Assembly (NCBI RefSeq): GCF_021155775.2
Contig: NC_060232.1
Span: 12,994,251 to 13,058,250 of the forward strand
Direction of reading: 5' to 3'
DNA length: 64,000 bases
Source of the DNA: Neodiprion pinetum
Lineage: Eukaryota; Arthropoda; Insecta; Hymenoptera; Diprionidae
This document shows positions 23,107-34,450 of the stretch, in pieces. The first letter of the stretch is position 1. Each line of letters opens with the position of its first letter. The notes under the pieces are model-generated. The model saw only the letters and a list, made by a program, of their open reading frames with translations. It searched no databases and was not told the DNA's origin. The position numbers and the translations under genes were made by a program.

Positions 23107-25290
23107 AATTTTATTAGCGCACCGACAGCTACTGAATTTGGGCGTGCGCGAAAAACGAATTGAAATAATTTATTGCAAACATGAACCAGGAACCACGGAG
23201 CGCTTGTCCTGGAAGTCGAGAAATTTTATTAGCGGACTGACAGGTACCGAATTTGGGGTTGCGCGAAAAACGAATTGAAATAATTTATTGTAAACATGAA
23301 CCAGGAACCACGGAGCGCTTATCCTGAAAGTCGAGAAATTTTATTAGCGGACTGACAGGTACCGAATTTGGGGTTGCGCGAAAAACGAATTGAAATAATT
23401 TATTGTAAACATGAACCAGGAACCACGGAGCGCTAATCCTGAAAGTCGAGAAATTTTATTAGCGGACTGACAGGTACCGAATTTGGGGTTGCGCGAAAAA
23501 CGAATTGAAATAATTTATTGTAAACATGAACCAGGAACCACGGAGCGCTTATCCTGGAAGTCGAGAAATTTTATTAGCGGACTGACAGCTACCGAATTTG
23601 GGGTTGCGCGAAAAACGAATTGAAATAATTTATTGCAAACATGAACCAGGAACCACGGAGCGCTTGTCCTGGAAGTCGAGATATTTTATTAGCGGACTGA
23701 CAGCTACCGAATTTGGGGTTGCGCGAAAAACGAATTGAAATAATTTATTGTAAACATGAACCAGGAACCACGGAGCGCTTGTCCTGGAAGTCGAGAAATT
23801 TTATTAGCGGACTGACAGCTACCGAATTTGGGGTTGCGCGAAAAACGAATTGAAATAATTTATTGTAAACATGAACCAGGAACCACGGAGCGCTTATCCT
23901 GAAAGTCGAGAAATTTTATTAGCGGACTGACAGGTACCGAATTTGGGGTTGCGCGAAAAACGAATTGAAATAATTTATTGCAAACATGAACCAGGAACCA
24001 CGGAGCGCTTGTCCTGGAAGTCGAGAAATTTTATTAGCGGACTGACAGCTACCGAATTTGGGGTTGCGCGAAAAACGAATTGAAATAATTTATTGTAAAC
24101 ATGAACCAGGAACCACGGAGCGCTTATCCTGAAAGTCGAGAAATTTTATTAGCGGACTGACAGGTACCGAATTTGGGGTTGCGCGAAAAACGAATTGGAA
24201 TAATTTATTGTAAACATGAACCAGGAACCACGGAGCGCTTATCCTGGAAGTCGAGAAATTTTATTAGCGGACTGACAGCTACCGAATTTGGGGTTGCGCG
24301 AAAAACGAATTGAAATAATTTATTGCAAACATGAACCAGGAACCACGGAGCGCTTGTCCTGGAAGTCGAGAAATTTTATTAGCGGACTGACAGCTACCGA
24401 ATTTGGGGTTGCGCGAAAAACGAATTGAAATAATTTATTGTAAACATGAACCAGGAACCACGGAGCGCTTATCCTGAAAGTCGAGAAATTTTATTAGCGG
24501 ACTGACAGGTACCGAATTTGGGGTTGCGCGAAAAACGAATTGAAATAATTTATTGTAAACATGAACCAGGAACCACGGAGCGCTTATCCTGAAAGTCGAG
24601 AAATTTTATTAGCGGACTGACAGGTACCGAATTTGGGGTTGCGCGAAAAACGAATTGATATAATTTATTGTAAACATGAACCAGGAACCACGGAGCGCTT
24701 ATCCTGGAAGTCGAGAAATTTTATTAGCGGACTGACAGCTACCGAATTTGGGGTTGCGCGAAAAACGAATTGAAATAATTTATTGTAAACATGAACCAGG
24801 AACCACGGAGCGCTTGTCCTGGAAGTCGAGAAATTTTATTAGCGGACTGACAGCTACCGAATTTGGGGTTGCGCGAAAAACGAATTGAAATAATTTATTG
24901 TAAACATGAACCAGGAACCACGGAGCGCTTATCCTGGAAGTAGAGAAATTTTATTAGCGGACTGACAGGTACCGAATTTGGGGTCGCGCGAAAAACGAAT
25001 TGAAATAATTTATTGTAAACATGAACCAGGAACCACGGAGCGCTTATCCTGGAAGTCGAGAAATTTTATTAGCGGATTGACAGGTACCGAATTTGGGGTT
25101 GCGCGAAAAACGAATTGAAATAATTTATTGTAAACATGAATCAGGAACCACGGAGCGCTTATCCTGGAAGTCGAGAAATTTTATTAGCGGACTGACAGCT
25201 ACCGAATTTGGGGTTGCGCGAAAAACGAATTGAAATAATTTATTGTAAACATGAACCAGGAACCACGGAGCGCTTATCCTGGAAGTCGAG
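23107..25290. repeat. 115-bp minisatellite, right inner array (19 monomers)
   Basis: Reverse complement of the left inner array with the same variant types (GTCCTGGAAG, ATCCTGAAAG). It has private changes such as CGCTAATCCTG at 23,432 and AAGTAGAG at 24,940. The copy number differs from the left array, so the arrays evolved or were assembled independently after the palindrome formed. Confidence 0.95.
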
Positions 25291-26240
25291 TTTCACCGCG
25301 TAGCGGACCCGAAGCGCGGGATCCGGGAGGTTGAGAACCCGGTACTCGAAATACGTAGCGGACCCGAAGCGCGGATCCGAGAGGTTGAGAACCCGGTACT
25401 CGAAATTTGCGGAGCGCGACTCTCAACGGTCCGCTCTACTGCGCGGTTGTTACCAGACTGAGGAACTCGACTAGCCGATTTTAGATTGGTGACGTCACTT
25501 TCCGAACATCCGAAAATTCAAACTTTGGTTTCGAACTGTAATACTAGGTACGATGATGTATGATGTATGATGTATGATGTATGATGTATGATGTATGATG
25601 TACGATGTATGATGTATGATGATATGATATGATGTACAATGATTTTAGTTTTTACATTTCATACAAGAAATACACACTTTATCTGTCCTGCCGATTCCAG
25701 ACTCAAGCGGCCAGGCCCTTCGATGGTCAGCCGTTGACTGAAGATATATCATTCAGTTAACGGGTCAGCTGATAACGCTGCCGTTCTGCGACAGTTGGAT
25801 GACGAAAAATTTTGCTCGTATCTTTCAAATGTGTGTTAAAATACACTCGAAGTGTTAAGAAGCTTCGTTCTTTCTCTCCCTATCACCGTTTTAGGTCTGT
25901 AAATCACTACGCAGCGTTAAATACTGTCTCATATACGAAGCATCCATTTCATCTCGTTCAAAATTAGCGCATCCGTGATGTATTACAGTTACTCTGAATT
26001 TTTTTCCATCCGAATACTTTTCGAAAAATAAATTCTGCTCCTCCACCCAACGCAGATACTTCACTTGCGACCAGCTAAAACAGCGTTTCGATTCTATGCC
26101 TATGAAAATTCAAGATCGAAAGAGCAAATGAAAAGTTGTTGGAATAATTATGAATACTAATGTTATGGAATACATCGAGTGCGCGTCGAATAGAATCCCA
26201 TTTCGAAATGAATAATTCTTCTCTTTTCATATCATAGCTA
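25291..26240 (-). other. Conserved ORF segment and flank, copy R1
   Basis: Inverted, near-identical copy of 16,905-17,854: two GC-rich GAGAACCCGGTACTCGAAAT repeats (25,333 and 25,390), microsatellite, hairpin, and the exon-like segment at about 25,856-26,100. One of the few differences from the left arm is at 25,893 (T for G in the ACC-AAAACGG word). Confidence 0.6.
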
Positions 26241-26380
26241 ATCCAGTAATATAGGTAAATAGGATGGTTGGAGGTGGTCGGCGCTGGCAGAAGGTGATAG
26301 GGGGTGGTCGAAAGTGGCCATTGATGGTCGGAGGTGGCAGGGGGAGGTAGGAGGTGTTCGAAAATGGTAGGACATTTCAT

Positions 26381-27811
26381 AAGTTAAAGTCGACGATGAT
26401 CGGGTGCATCAATTTTATCGTTACAGATTTTCGTTTCCCATGAGGCATAGAGTATTCAACAACGATGATGCAGTCCTTAAAATTCATCATTCATCTCCGT
26501 CTGGAAAGCTAATTCGCAAGGCGTGGTATTCTAGATGTGTCAAAACTAAGCTAGCGGCACGTGTTTGCATTATTAGAAAAATACCCGTACTCTACATACG
26601 CTGTTTCTAATCTTTTGCTACATTTGGTTTAATCCCCATGCTTCCACAGCACGAATAGTCGAAAATGTTTTTGATTATCCATAATAAAATAAGAGAAGTA
26701 ACAAAGCTTAAATTTATTGTTAAAGCTCCAACGAATATATCAAACTGCGGTCGAATTCATTTATTATTTGCAAATGACCTCTGTACATTTCATAAATTAT
26801 TTCTAAATACATTGAAACATATGTATTTATAATGAAATATCATGCAATGGGCTGTGTAAACTATAAACTATAATTTCTATCAAATAGCTGCTTTTATGTC
26901 AACAGGGTTTTGGGAATCAGTTAAGTTGGATCTAGATTTTTGCCATCGCATGTAGGACATTGGGTTACAAGAACAAATGCGAATTACGAAGAACTCCGCA
27001 TTAGAGATAAGGATATTTTAGTTCAAGTATACCTATACACAGAAATCCGTATGTGAATATACTAAAACCTCTGTGTATACCTCTCTGTATATAGTATAAT
27101 ATATGTAGTATATAGATTATATATCTCTGTATATATAATAATTGCCAAGAAATTAGAAACACTCACAACTTGTCGCAAATAGAGTAAAACGTAAGGTTAA
27201 TAATATACAAATTACACAAGCGCACCATAAAACGTGGCAAGGGTAATCCTAGTGCAGTGATTGTATAAACTAAAGACGTATACATTTACATGTACATGAT
27301 ATAAATTAATAGTCTAGAAAAGAGTATTTAGAGAGCTTATCTAATTCCGATCTTGTCACAACAGATCAGTAACATAATCAATATACGGTTAAAGCTGTAT
27401 TAGCTACATTCACAATTAGAGATAATATTTTTTATCCATTTTTATAGTTATTTAATTTCTTGTACAACAATTTTTCAAACTTCACCGCAAAATGCCCAAC
27501 GAGTTCTCGTTGTGCAAACACGAGTCAAATTACCTTACAGATGGCATTACATTAATTTTTGCCTTCTCGCGTCGAGTTATAAATACAGAGAAATCTCAAT
27601 GAGAGCTCATTTCTATAAGATTTATTGTAGCGCTATATTCGTAGCTGTACCTGTTATTCTATATTATATACTGTCCTAAATTTTAAACACACAGCACAAC
27701 AATGGCTGAAAGCACAATGGCAAGAAGAGAGGAGCAATTTGCATCTTAATAAATCTTTTCTTCTATATACGTAGTAGAGCGATGTCACGTCGGAGGATAT
27801 GTACCAGTGGA
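26381..27811. other. Unc-76 3' flank copy (segment X), right arm
   Basis: Inverted copy of 15,334-16,764; also the same orientation as the more diverged 30,490-31,935 copy. Confidence 0.6.
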
Positions 27812-28409
27812 TCAGTAGGTGGGGCACAGAACTGAAACATAATTATGTTAAAAATCTTCAACATGTCTCACAGAAAGTAGGTACGTTGCCAGACCTTATA
27901 CACCAACAATGAACATTCATAGAGACTATATTCATAAATATTCACAAAAGTAAGCTAATAATTTACCCGCAATTGCTTATTACTGATAACTTGATATGAT
28001 TACTATTTGGTTTATTACGGTTTACTTATTTTCAGACAATCCTGAAGTTGTATTCCAAGTTTTTCTAAAAATTCATCGCCTGAATAACATCACGAACTTC
28101 AACCTCATGATAATAACTGGACCGTGAAATATACAAGTGTTTATCTCGCACGGATTCAAGACAAGGTGAAAGAAATCAACCCACCTTTCAATATGTAGTC
28201 CGTTAATAATGTGGGCACCGTTGGACTATCCTCATTAATAGCCTTTAATACTGAAAACAAAAACATATTATTAATTTCGAATGAAGTTATTAAGTAATTG
28301 TTGGTACTGTTACCAAGAACTTGTAAAACTTACTCTTAATGAGGACTTGTAAAGCTTGATTATGAGGTGGGCCATTGTCCATGTGATAAGGTATCACTGT
28401 TGTCAAATA
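27812..28409 (-). pseudogene. Unc-76: Unc-76/FEZ C-terminal exons, right-arm copy
   Basis: Exons 28409-28334, 28250-28185 and 27831-27812 on the minus strand mirror the left-arm copy base for base where compared, with the same splice borders and the same product ending LLTDYILK, VLCPTY. The upstream gene body is again missing, replaced by modules M3' to M1' (28,516-29,303). Confidence 0.8.
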
Positions 28410-28515
28410 CTGTAAATTTTCAATATATTTTTGTCTGGTTAGGAACTTATCTCATAGGTCTCACAAGATTGACAAAGTACTAATCAGACTTTGCTCGTAA
28501 ATCTAAGATGCCTAC

Positions 28516-29303
28516 CTTGGAATCCTCGATCACCCGCAACCATCCCGTAACCACCTCAAACCACCTCCAACGACGACCGCTAACCACCTCGTGTTATACC
28601 TGGAATAGTAATAAATATTTCCCGCATAAGAACACATGAACAATATTGTGTAAGGATTGATGTAATTAATTAACTAATCAATTATATAATAAATTTTATT
28701 AGCGCATTCATATTCACTGAACTTGTGCTCGCGCGGAAAAAGGAATTGAAATAATTTAAAGTAAACATGACAAGTTTGAGATATTTTAGATAAAATGTAA
28801 TTACAATTGCCATCAAATATGATAAAAGTGTTTTACTCACCGAGCACAAATCCTCGTCCTCCTCGTCCACCGTGTTCTCCTCGTCTTTCTCGTCCTCCTC
28901 CTCGTCCACCTCCAACCACCGCTAACCACCTCCAACAACCACCGATAACCACCCCGGGTATACCTGCCATAATAATAAAGATTTTCAGTATAAGAACACA
29001 TCAAAAATATTGTGTAAGAATTAATATAATTAATTAATTGATTACTAGTACAATAAATTTCACTAGCGCATTTATAGCTACTGAATTTGTGCTTGCGCAA
29101 AGAATGAATTGAAATAATTTATTGTAAAGATGACAAGGCTGAAAAAGATTAGATGAAATATAATTACAATTGCCATCGAATATTATCAATACGTTAAACT
29201 CACCGAGCACAAATCCACGTCCCCCTCCTCCGGAATCACCTTGATTACCCGCAACCACTCCTAACCACCTCCAACGACCACCGCCAACCACCTCGAGTTA
29301 TAC
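28516..29303 (-). other. Gly/Arg-rich exon-like modules M3', M2', M1'
   Basis: Mirror copies at about 28,516-28,599, 28,840-28,962 and 29,203-29,303. Each upstream border reads (C/G)AG and each downstream border GTGAGT (GTAGG for M3'), with the same open frames as on the left. M2' is again 123 bp and phase 1-1. The spacer after M2' has a small indel near 28,735 relative to the left arm. Confidence 0.5.
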
Positions 29304-29422
29304 CTCGAATACTAATAAATATTTTCAGCATGAGAACAAATCAAAAATAATGTGTAAGGTTTAGTATAATTTTTTATCGACATATTTTACCAAAAAGATT
29401 ATGAGAAGATTATAAAGTTACA

Positions 29423-29537
29423 GAAATTTCATTAGCGCACTGACAGCTACTGAATTTGGGGTTGCGCGAAAAACGGATTGAAATAATTTATTGAAAACAT
29501 GAACCGGGAACTACGGAGCGCTGATCCTGGAAGTCGA
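29423..29537. repeat. 115-bp minisatellite, right outer single monomer
   Basis: Single copy equivalent to the fourth monomer of the left outer array, differing at two positions (for example ATCAGCG for ATAAGCG). It marks the outer border of high arm identity. Confidence 0.85.
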
Positions 29538-30450
29538 GTTTCACCGCGTAGCGGACCCGAAGCGCGGGATCCGGGAGGTTGAGAACCCGGTACTCGAAAT
29601 TTGCGGAGCGCGACTCTCATCCGTCCGCTCTACTGCGCGGTTGTTTCCAGACTGAGGAATTCGGCTAGCTGATTTTCGATTGGTGACGTCACTTTCTGAA
29701 CATCCGACATCCAAACTTTGGTTTCGACCTTTAATAGTATGTATGATGATGTATGATGTATGATGTATGATGTATGATGTATGATGTCTGATGTATGATG
29801 TATGATGTATGATGTATGATGATGTGATATGATGTATAATGATTTTAGTTTTCACATTTCATACAAGAAATACGCACTTTATCTCTCCTGCCGATTCCAG
29901 ACTCAAGCGGCCAGGCCCTTCGATGGTCAGCCGTTGACTGAAGATATATCCTTCGGTTAACGGGTCAGCTAATAACGCTGCCGTTCTGCGACAGTTGGAT
30001 GATGAAAAATTTTGCTCGTATCTTTCAAATGTGTGTTAAAATACACTCGAAGTGTTAAGAAGCTTCGTTCTTTCTCTCCCTATCACGGTTTTAGGTCTTT
30101 AAATCACTACGCAGCGTTAAATACTGTCTCATATACGAAGCATCCATTTCATCTCGTTCAAAATTAGCGCATCCGCGATGTATTACAGTTACTCTGAATT
30201 TTTTTCCATCCGAATACTTTTCGAAAAACAATTCTGCTTCTCTACCCAACGTAGATACTTCACTCTCGACTAGCTAGAACAGCGTTTCGATTATATGCCT
30301 ACGAAAATTCAAGATCGAGAGAGCAAATGAAAAGTTGTTGGAATAATTTTGAATATTAATGTTATGGGATACATCGAGCGCGTGTCGAATAGAATCCCAT
30401 TTCGAAATGAAATAATAATTCTTCTCTTTTCATATCATAGCTAATCTAGT
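29538..30450 (-). other. Conserved ORF segment and flank, copy R2 (diverged)
   Basis: Direct repeat of 25,291-26,240, roughly 92-95% alike. It carries GC-rich start, microsatellite, hairpin (29,931-29,963) and the exon-like segment at about 30,050-30,300, where TTCTGCTTCTCTACCCAACG corresponds to RWVEKQN. Small indels break the frame. Confidence 0.55.
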
Positions 30451-30489
30451 AATATAGGTAAATAGGATGGTTAGAGGTGTTCGGAAATG

Positions 30490-31935
30490 GTAGGACATTT
30501 CAAAAGTTAAAGTCGACGATGATCCGGTGCATCAATTTTATCGTTACAGATTTTCTTTTCCCATGAGGCAGAGAGTATTCAACAACGATAATGCAGTCCT
30601 TAAAATTTATCATTCATCTTTGTGTGGAAAGCTAATTCGCAAGGCGGAACATTCTAGATATGTCTAAACTAAGCTAGCGGCACGTGTTTGCATTATTAGA
30701 AAAATACCCATATTCTACATACACTGTTTCTAATCTTTTGCTAAATTTGGTTTAATCCCCATGCTTCCACAGCAGGAATAGTCAGAAATGTTTTAGATTA
30801 TCCATGATAAAATAAAAGAAGTAACAAAGCTTAAATTTATTGTTAAAGCTCTGATGAATACATCAAACTGCGGTCGAATTCATTTATCATTTGCACATGA
30901 CCTCTGTATATTTGATAAATTATTCCTAAATACATTGAATCATATGTATTCATAATCAAATATCATGCAATGGGCTGTGTAAACTATAAACTATAATTTC
31001 TATCAAATAGCTGCTTTTATGTCAACAGGGCTTTGAGACTCAATTAAGTTGGATCTCGATTTTTGCCATCGTATGCAGGACATTGGGTTACAAGAACAAA
31101 TGCGAATTACGAAGTACTCCGTGTTAGAGATAAGGATATTTTAGTTCAAGTATACCTATACACAGAAATCCGTATGTGAATATACTAAAACCTCTGTGTT
31201 TATTGTAAAAATCTAGTTTTAAATGTGTGTAGATATGTATATACTCATGCATAAGTATACATATACATATATACACATACATGTACATAAATAATTGCCA
31301 AGAAATTAGGAACACTCGCAACTTGTCGCAAATAGAGTAAAACGTAAGGTTAATAATATACAAATTACACAAGCGCAACATAAAACGTGGCAAGGGTAAT
31401 CATAGTATACATATACGTGATATAAATTAATAGTCTAGAAAAGAGTATTTAGAGAGCTTATCTAATTCCGATCTTGTAACAATAGATCATTAACATAATC
31501 AATATACGGTTAAAGCTGTATTAGCTACATTCACAATTGGAGATAATATTTTTTATCCATTTTTATAGTTATTTAATTTCTTGTACAACAATTTTTCAAA
31601 CTTCACCGCAAAATGCCCAACGAGTTCTCGTTGTGTAAACACGAGTCAAATTACCTTACAGATGGCATTACATTGATTTTTGCCTTCTCGCGTCGAGTTA
31701 TAAATACAGAGAAATCTCAATGAGAGCTCATTTCTCTAAGATTTATTGTAGTGCTATATTCGTAGCTGTACCTGTTATTCTATATTATATACTGTCCTAA
31801 ATTTTAAACACACAGCGCAACAATGGCTGAAAGCACAATGGCAAGAAGAGAGGAGCAATTTGCATCTTAATAAATCTTTTCTTCTTTATACGTAGCACAG
31901 CGATGTCACGTCGGAGGATATGTACTAGTGGATCA
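30490..31935. other. Segment X, third copy (diverged)
   Basis: Same orientation as 26,381-27,811 with scattered substitutions. A different AT microsatellite (GTATATAC/ATACATAT, 31,225-31,285) replaces the tract of the other copies, and a stop interrupts the 68-codon open segment. Confidence 0.6.
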
Positions 31936-31952
31936 CTAGGTGGGGCACAGAA
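31936..31952 (-). pseudogene. Unc-76: Unc-76/FEZ last exon only, third copy
   Basis: After GTTTCAG the exon reads TTCTGTGCCCCACCTAG, that is V-L-C-P-T then stop; the other copies have Y then TGA. The similarity to the palindrome arms continues into the preceding intron and stops near 32,122, where C-rich sequence begins, so the two earlier exons are lost. Confidence 0.65.
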
Positions 31953-32121
31953 CTGAAACATAATTATGTTGAAAATCTTCAACATCTCTTACAGAAAGTA
32001 GGTACGTTGCCAGACCTTATATACCAACAAGGAATATTCATAGAGGCTACGTTCATAAATACTTACAAAAGTAAGCTAATATTTACCCGCAATTGCTTAT
32101 TACTGATAACTTGATATGATA

Positions 32122-32365
32122 ATATCCCCTGTCCGCCCCCCCCCCTCCCCTCCCCTCTCACGACCCACCCCGCCCTACCTACTTCTGCTCCTACTCCTAC
32201 TCCTAATCCCACTCTAACTCCTACTATTCCTACTTCTACTCATATTCCTACTCCGAGTCCTATTCCTACCACTACTCCTACTTCTCCTCCTATTTCTACA
32301 TCTTCCCCTGATCCTACTTCTGATGCTGATTCTACTTCATCAAATATTGTAAAAATGTTAAACTC
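32122..32365. repeat. C-rich and CTACTCCTA low-complexity tract
   Basis: A run of C (32,136-32,146), TCCCCTCCCC, then CCTACT-type hexamer repeats to about 32,340. It replaces Unc-76 intron sequence in this unit. Confidence 0.75.
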
Positions 32366-32447
32366 ACCGAGCACGAACCCTCGTCCTCCACCTCGTCCAG
32401 CTCGACCACCTCCAACCACCGTCAACCACCTCGGGATATACCTGGAA
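32366..32447 (-). other. RGG-box exon-like module, unit 2
   Basis: Reads from ACCATTCCAG to GTGAGTTTAAC on the minus strand and ends GGGRAGRGGGRGFVLG. The acceptor and donor are intact, but the upstream part meets a stop in the phase-1 frame. Confidence 0.45.
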
Positions 32448-32619
32448 TGGTAATAAATATTCTCAGACTAAGAACACATCAAAAATATTATGTAAGGATT
32501 ATTCTAATTAATTATTTAATCAATATGTAATAAATTTCATTAGCGCGTTCGAAGCTACTGAATATGTGCTTGCGTGAAAAATGAATTGAAACAATTCATT
32601 GTAAACATGACAAGTTTGA

Positions 32620-33090
32620 AATATTTTTGTGGGGTGTGGGGAGGGGAGGCAGGGTGGGCGGGGTGGGGAGGGGAGGATAGGGGACGCTACCCTACCCTAC
32701 CCTACCCTACCCTTTTTTTTTTTTCTTCTCTCTCGATGGGAAAGTGCCTTATGCACACCCTGTGCTTCACGCAAGAAACACAGGGTAGTGTGGGACCCGC
32801 CCCCACTAAAAACCCACCGGCCACTCTGGTACGGGATGAGAGACTCCCCGGAACCACCGAAGCATAACTTCGGGGGGTCTCCCGGCACCTCAGCGCGCGT
32901 GCGCTCATTCCTAGCTTGGGAGTTGCGTCCCCCTTCCCCTCCCCCTTCCCCCATCCCATCCCATCCCCCCAAACCCCTCCCCCCTTTCATACCCTTCCCG
33001 CCCCTCCCCTCCACTCCCCTTCCCACTCCAACTCCAATTTCTACTCCTACTCCTACTCCTATTTCCACTTCTACTCCTACTCTATTCGTT
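32620..33090. other. G-rich tract, (TACCC)n and a possible SINE-like insertion
   Basis: A GGGGAGGGG region is followed by five or six TACCC units (about 32,688-32,713), then poly(T) (32,713-32,724) and a GC-rich, non-repetitive stretch of about 200 bp (to about 32,925). A poly(T) next to such a block would fit a minus-strand retroposon with a poly(A) tail. The block contains GTGTGGGACCCGCCCCCAC and the hairpin CCGAAGCATAACTTCGG. It is absent from all sister modules. After it come CCCCTTCCCC and CTACTCCTA tracts. The element type is not identified. Confidence 0.4.
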
Positions 33091-33110
33091 ACTTAAGAAT
33101 GTTATACTCA

Positions 33111-34025
33111 CAGTGCACAAATCCTCATCATCCTCGTCCACCTTGGTTGACTCGTCTTCCTCGTTCTCCTCCTCGTTCACCTCCAACCACTGCCAACCAC
33201 CGCCGACCACCTCCAACAACCACCGATAACCACCTCGGCTTACACCTGGAATAGTAATAAATATTTTAAATATTAGAACACATAAAAAATATTGTGTAAG
33301 GATTGTTATAATTTTAGTATTGACAAATTTCACCAAGAAGATTATGAGAAAATTATGGAAAATTGTAGAAATTTTACTAGCGCACTGATAGCCACTGAAT
33401 TTGGGCATGAGCGAAAAATGAATTGAAATAATTAATTGTAAACGTGACAAGATTGAAAAATTGTAGATAAAATATAATGACAATTGCCATTTGATGTTAT
33501 AAAAATGTTTTACTCACCGTGCGGAAATCCTCGTTCTCGTCTTCTTCGTCCTCCTCCTCGATCAGCTGCAACCACCTCCAACAACCACCTCCAACCACCT
33601 CCGGTTATACCTTGAATAGTAATAAATATTTTCAGTATAAGAACACATCAAAAATATTGTGTAAGGATTAATGTAAGTCATTAACTAATCGATTTTATAA
33701 TAAATTTGATTATCGCATTGACAGCCCCTGAATTTGGGCTTGCGCGAAAAATAAATCGAAATAATTTATTGTAGCCGTGACGAGTTCAAAAAATATTAGT
33801 AAAATAGAAGTACAATTGCCATTATATATCACGAAAGTTATTTACTCACCGTGCACAAATCCTCGTCCTCCTCATCCACCTTGTTTTTCTCATCTTTCTC
33901 GTCCTGCTCCTCCTCGGTCTCCTCCTCATCCACCTTGATCACCCGCAACCACCCCTAACCACCTGCGACCACCTCCGACCACTTTCAACCACATCGAACG
34001 ACCACCGCGAATCACCTCGGGTTAT
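33111..34025 (-). other. Further exon-like modules, unit 2 (three copies)
   Basis: Minus-strand modules at about 33,111-33,249, 33,520-33,608 and 33,860-34,025, each after a TTCAG/CCAG-like acceptor or CGAG and before GTGAGT. They are D/E-rich or R-rich depending on frame and more diverged than those in the arms. The spacers contain the AATAATTTATTG core and the GGCAATTGT word of the module family. Confidence 0.45.
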
Positions 34026-34225
34026 ACCTCGGATACTAATTAACATTTCCAGTATCAGAACACATCAAAAATTTTGTGTAAGGATTATTACCCAATTGCA
34101 ATTGCAATTTGTTGATCCTGGTCGTTCGGTTCTTTTCCCGATTCAAAATGTCATCCGAAGCATGCATATTAGTTTGATGGTACAAAACGTGACGTTTTCA
34201 ATAATCAAACTTGTAAACTTGAAAA

Positions 34226-34450
34226 TTAGTCCTGGAGGCCAAAAGTCACCAGATCAATGACCTGGACAGTCAGAATTACGGAGCGCTTGTTCTGGAAGTC
34301 GAGTTTCACTGTGTAGTGAACCCGGCGCGCAGAAACTACTGAGCGCTTGTCCCTGAAGTCGAGTTGCATCAGGTAGCGGACCTGGAGCGCAGGAACCGCG
34401 GAGCGCTTGTCCTGGAAGTCGAGTTTCACCGCGTAGCGGACCCGAAGCGC
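34226..34450 (-). repeat. About 61-bp tandem repeat (LDFQDKRSVV)
   Basis: Three copies of GGAGCGCTTGTCCTGGAAGT and GAGTTTCACCGCGTAGCGGACC. On the minus strand they encode about 20-residue repeats K-LDFQDKRSVV-ARRVRY. The 115-bp monomer starts with the same LDFQDKRSVVPG-encoding words, so this may be a simpler ancestral form of the array. Confidence 0.7.

Larger units (their letters stand above)
22130..29537. repeat. Right arm of the giant palindrome
   Basis: Mirror of the left arm: module M5' (22,415-22,505), M4' (22,911-22,984), inner array, ORF segment, segment X, Unc-76 exons, modules M3', M2', M1' and one 115-bp monomer. It is shorter than the left arm by ten monomers. The arm identity is much higher than that between this arm and the tandem copy at 29,538-34,420. 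Confidence 0.92.

Noticed and set aside
17855..25290. CRISPR array
   Set aside because: The monomers are contiguous 115-bp repeats without unique spacers and the setting is an insect genome.
32688..32713. Telomere repeat
   Set aside because: TACCC pentamers do not match the insect TTAGG repeat, are only five or six units, and lie inside a repeat unit.
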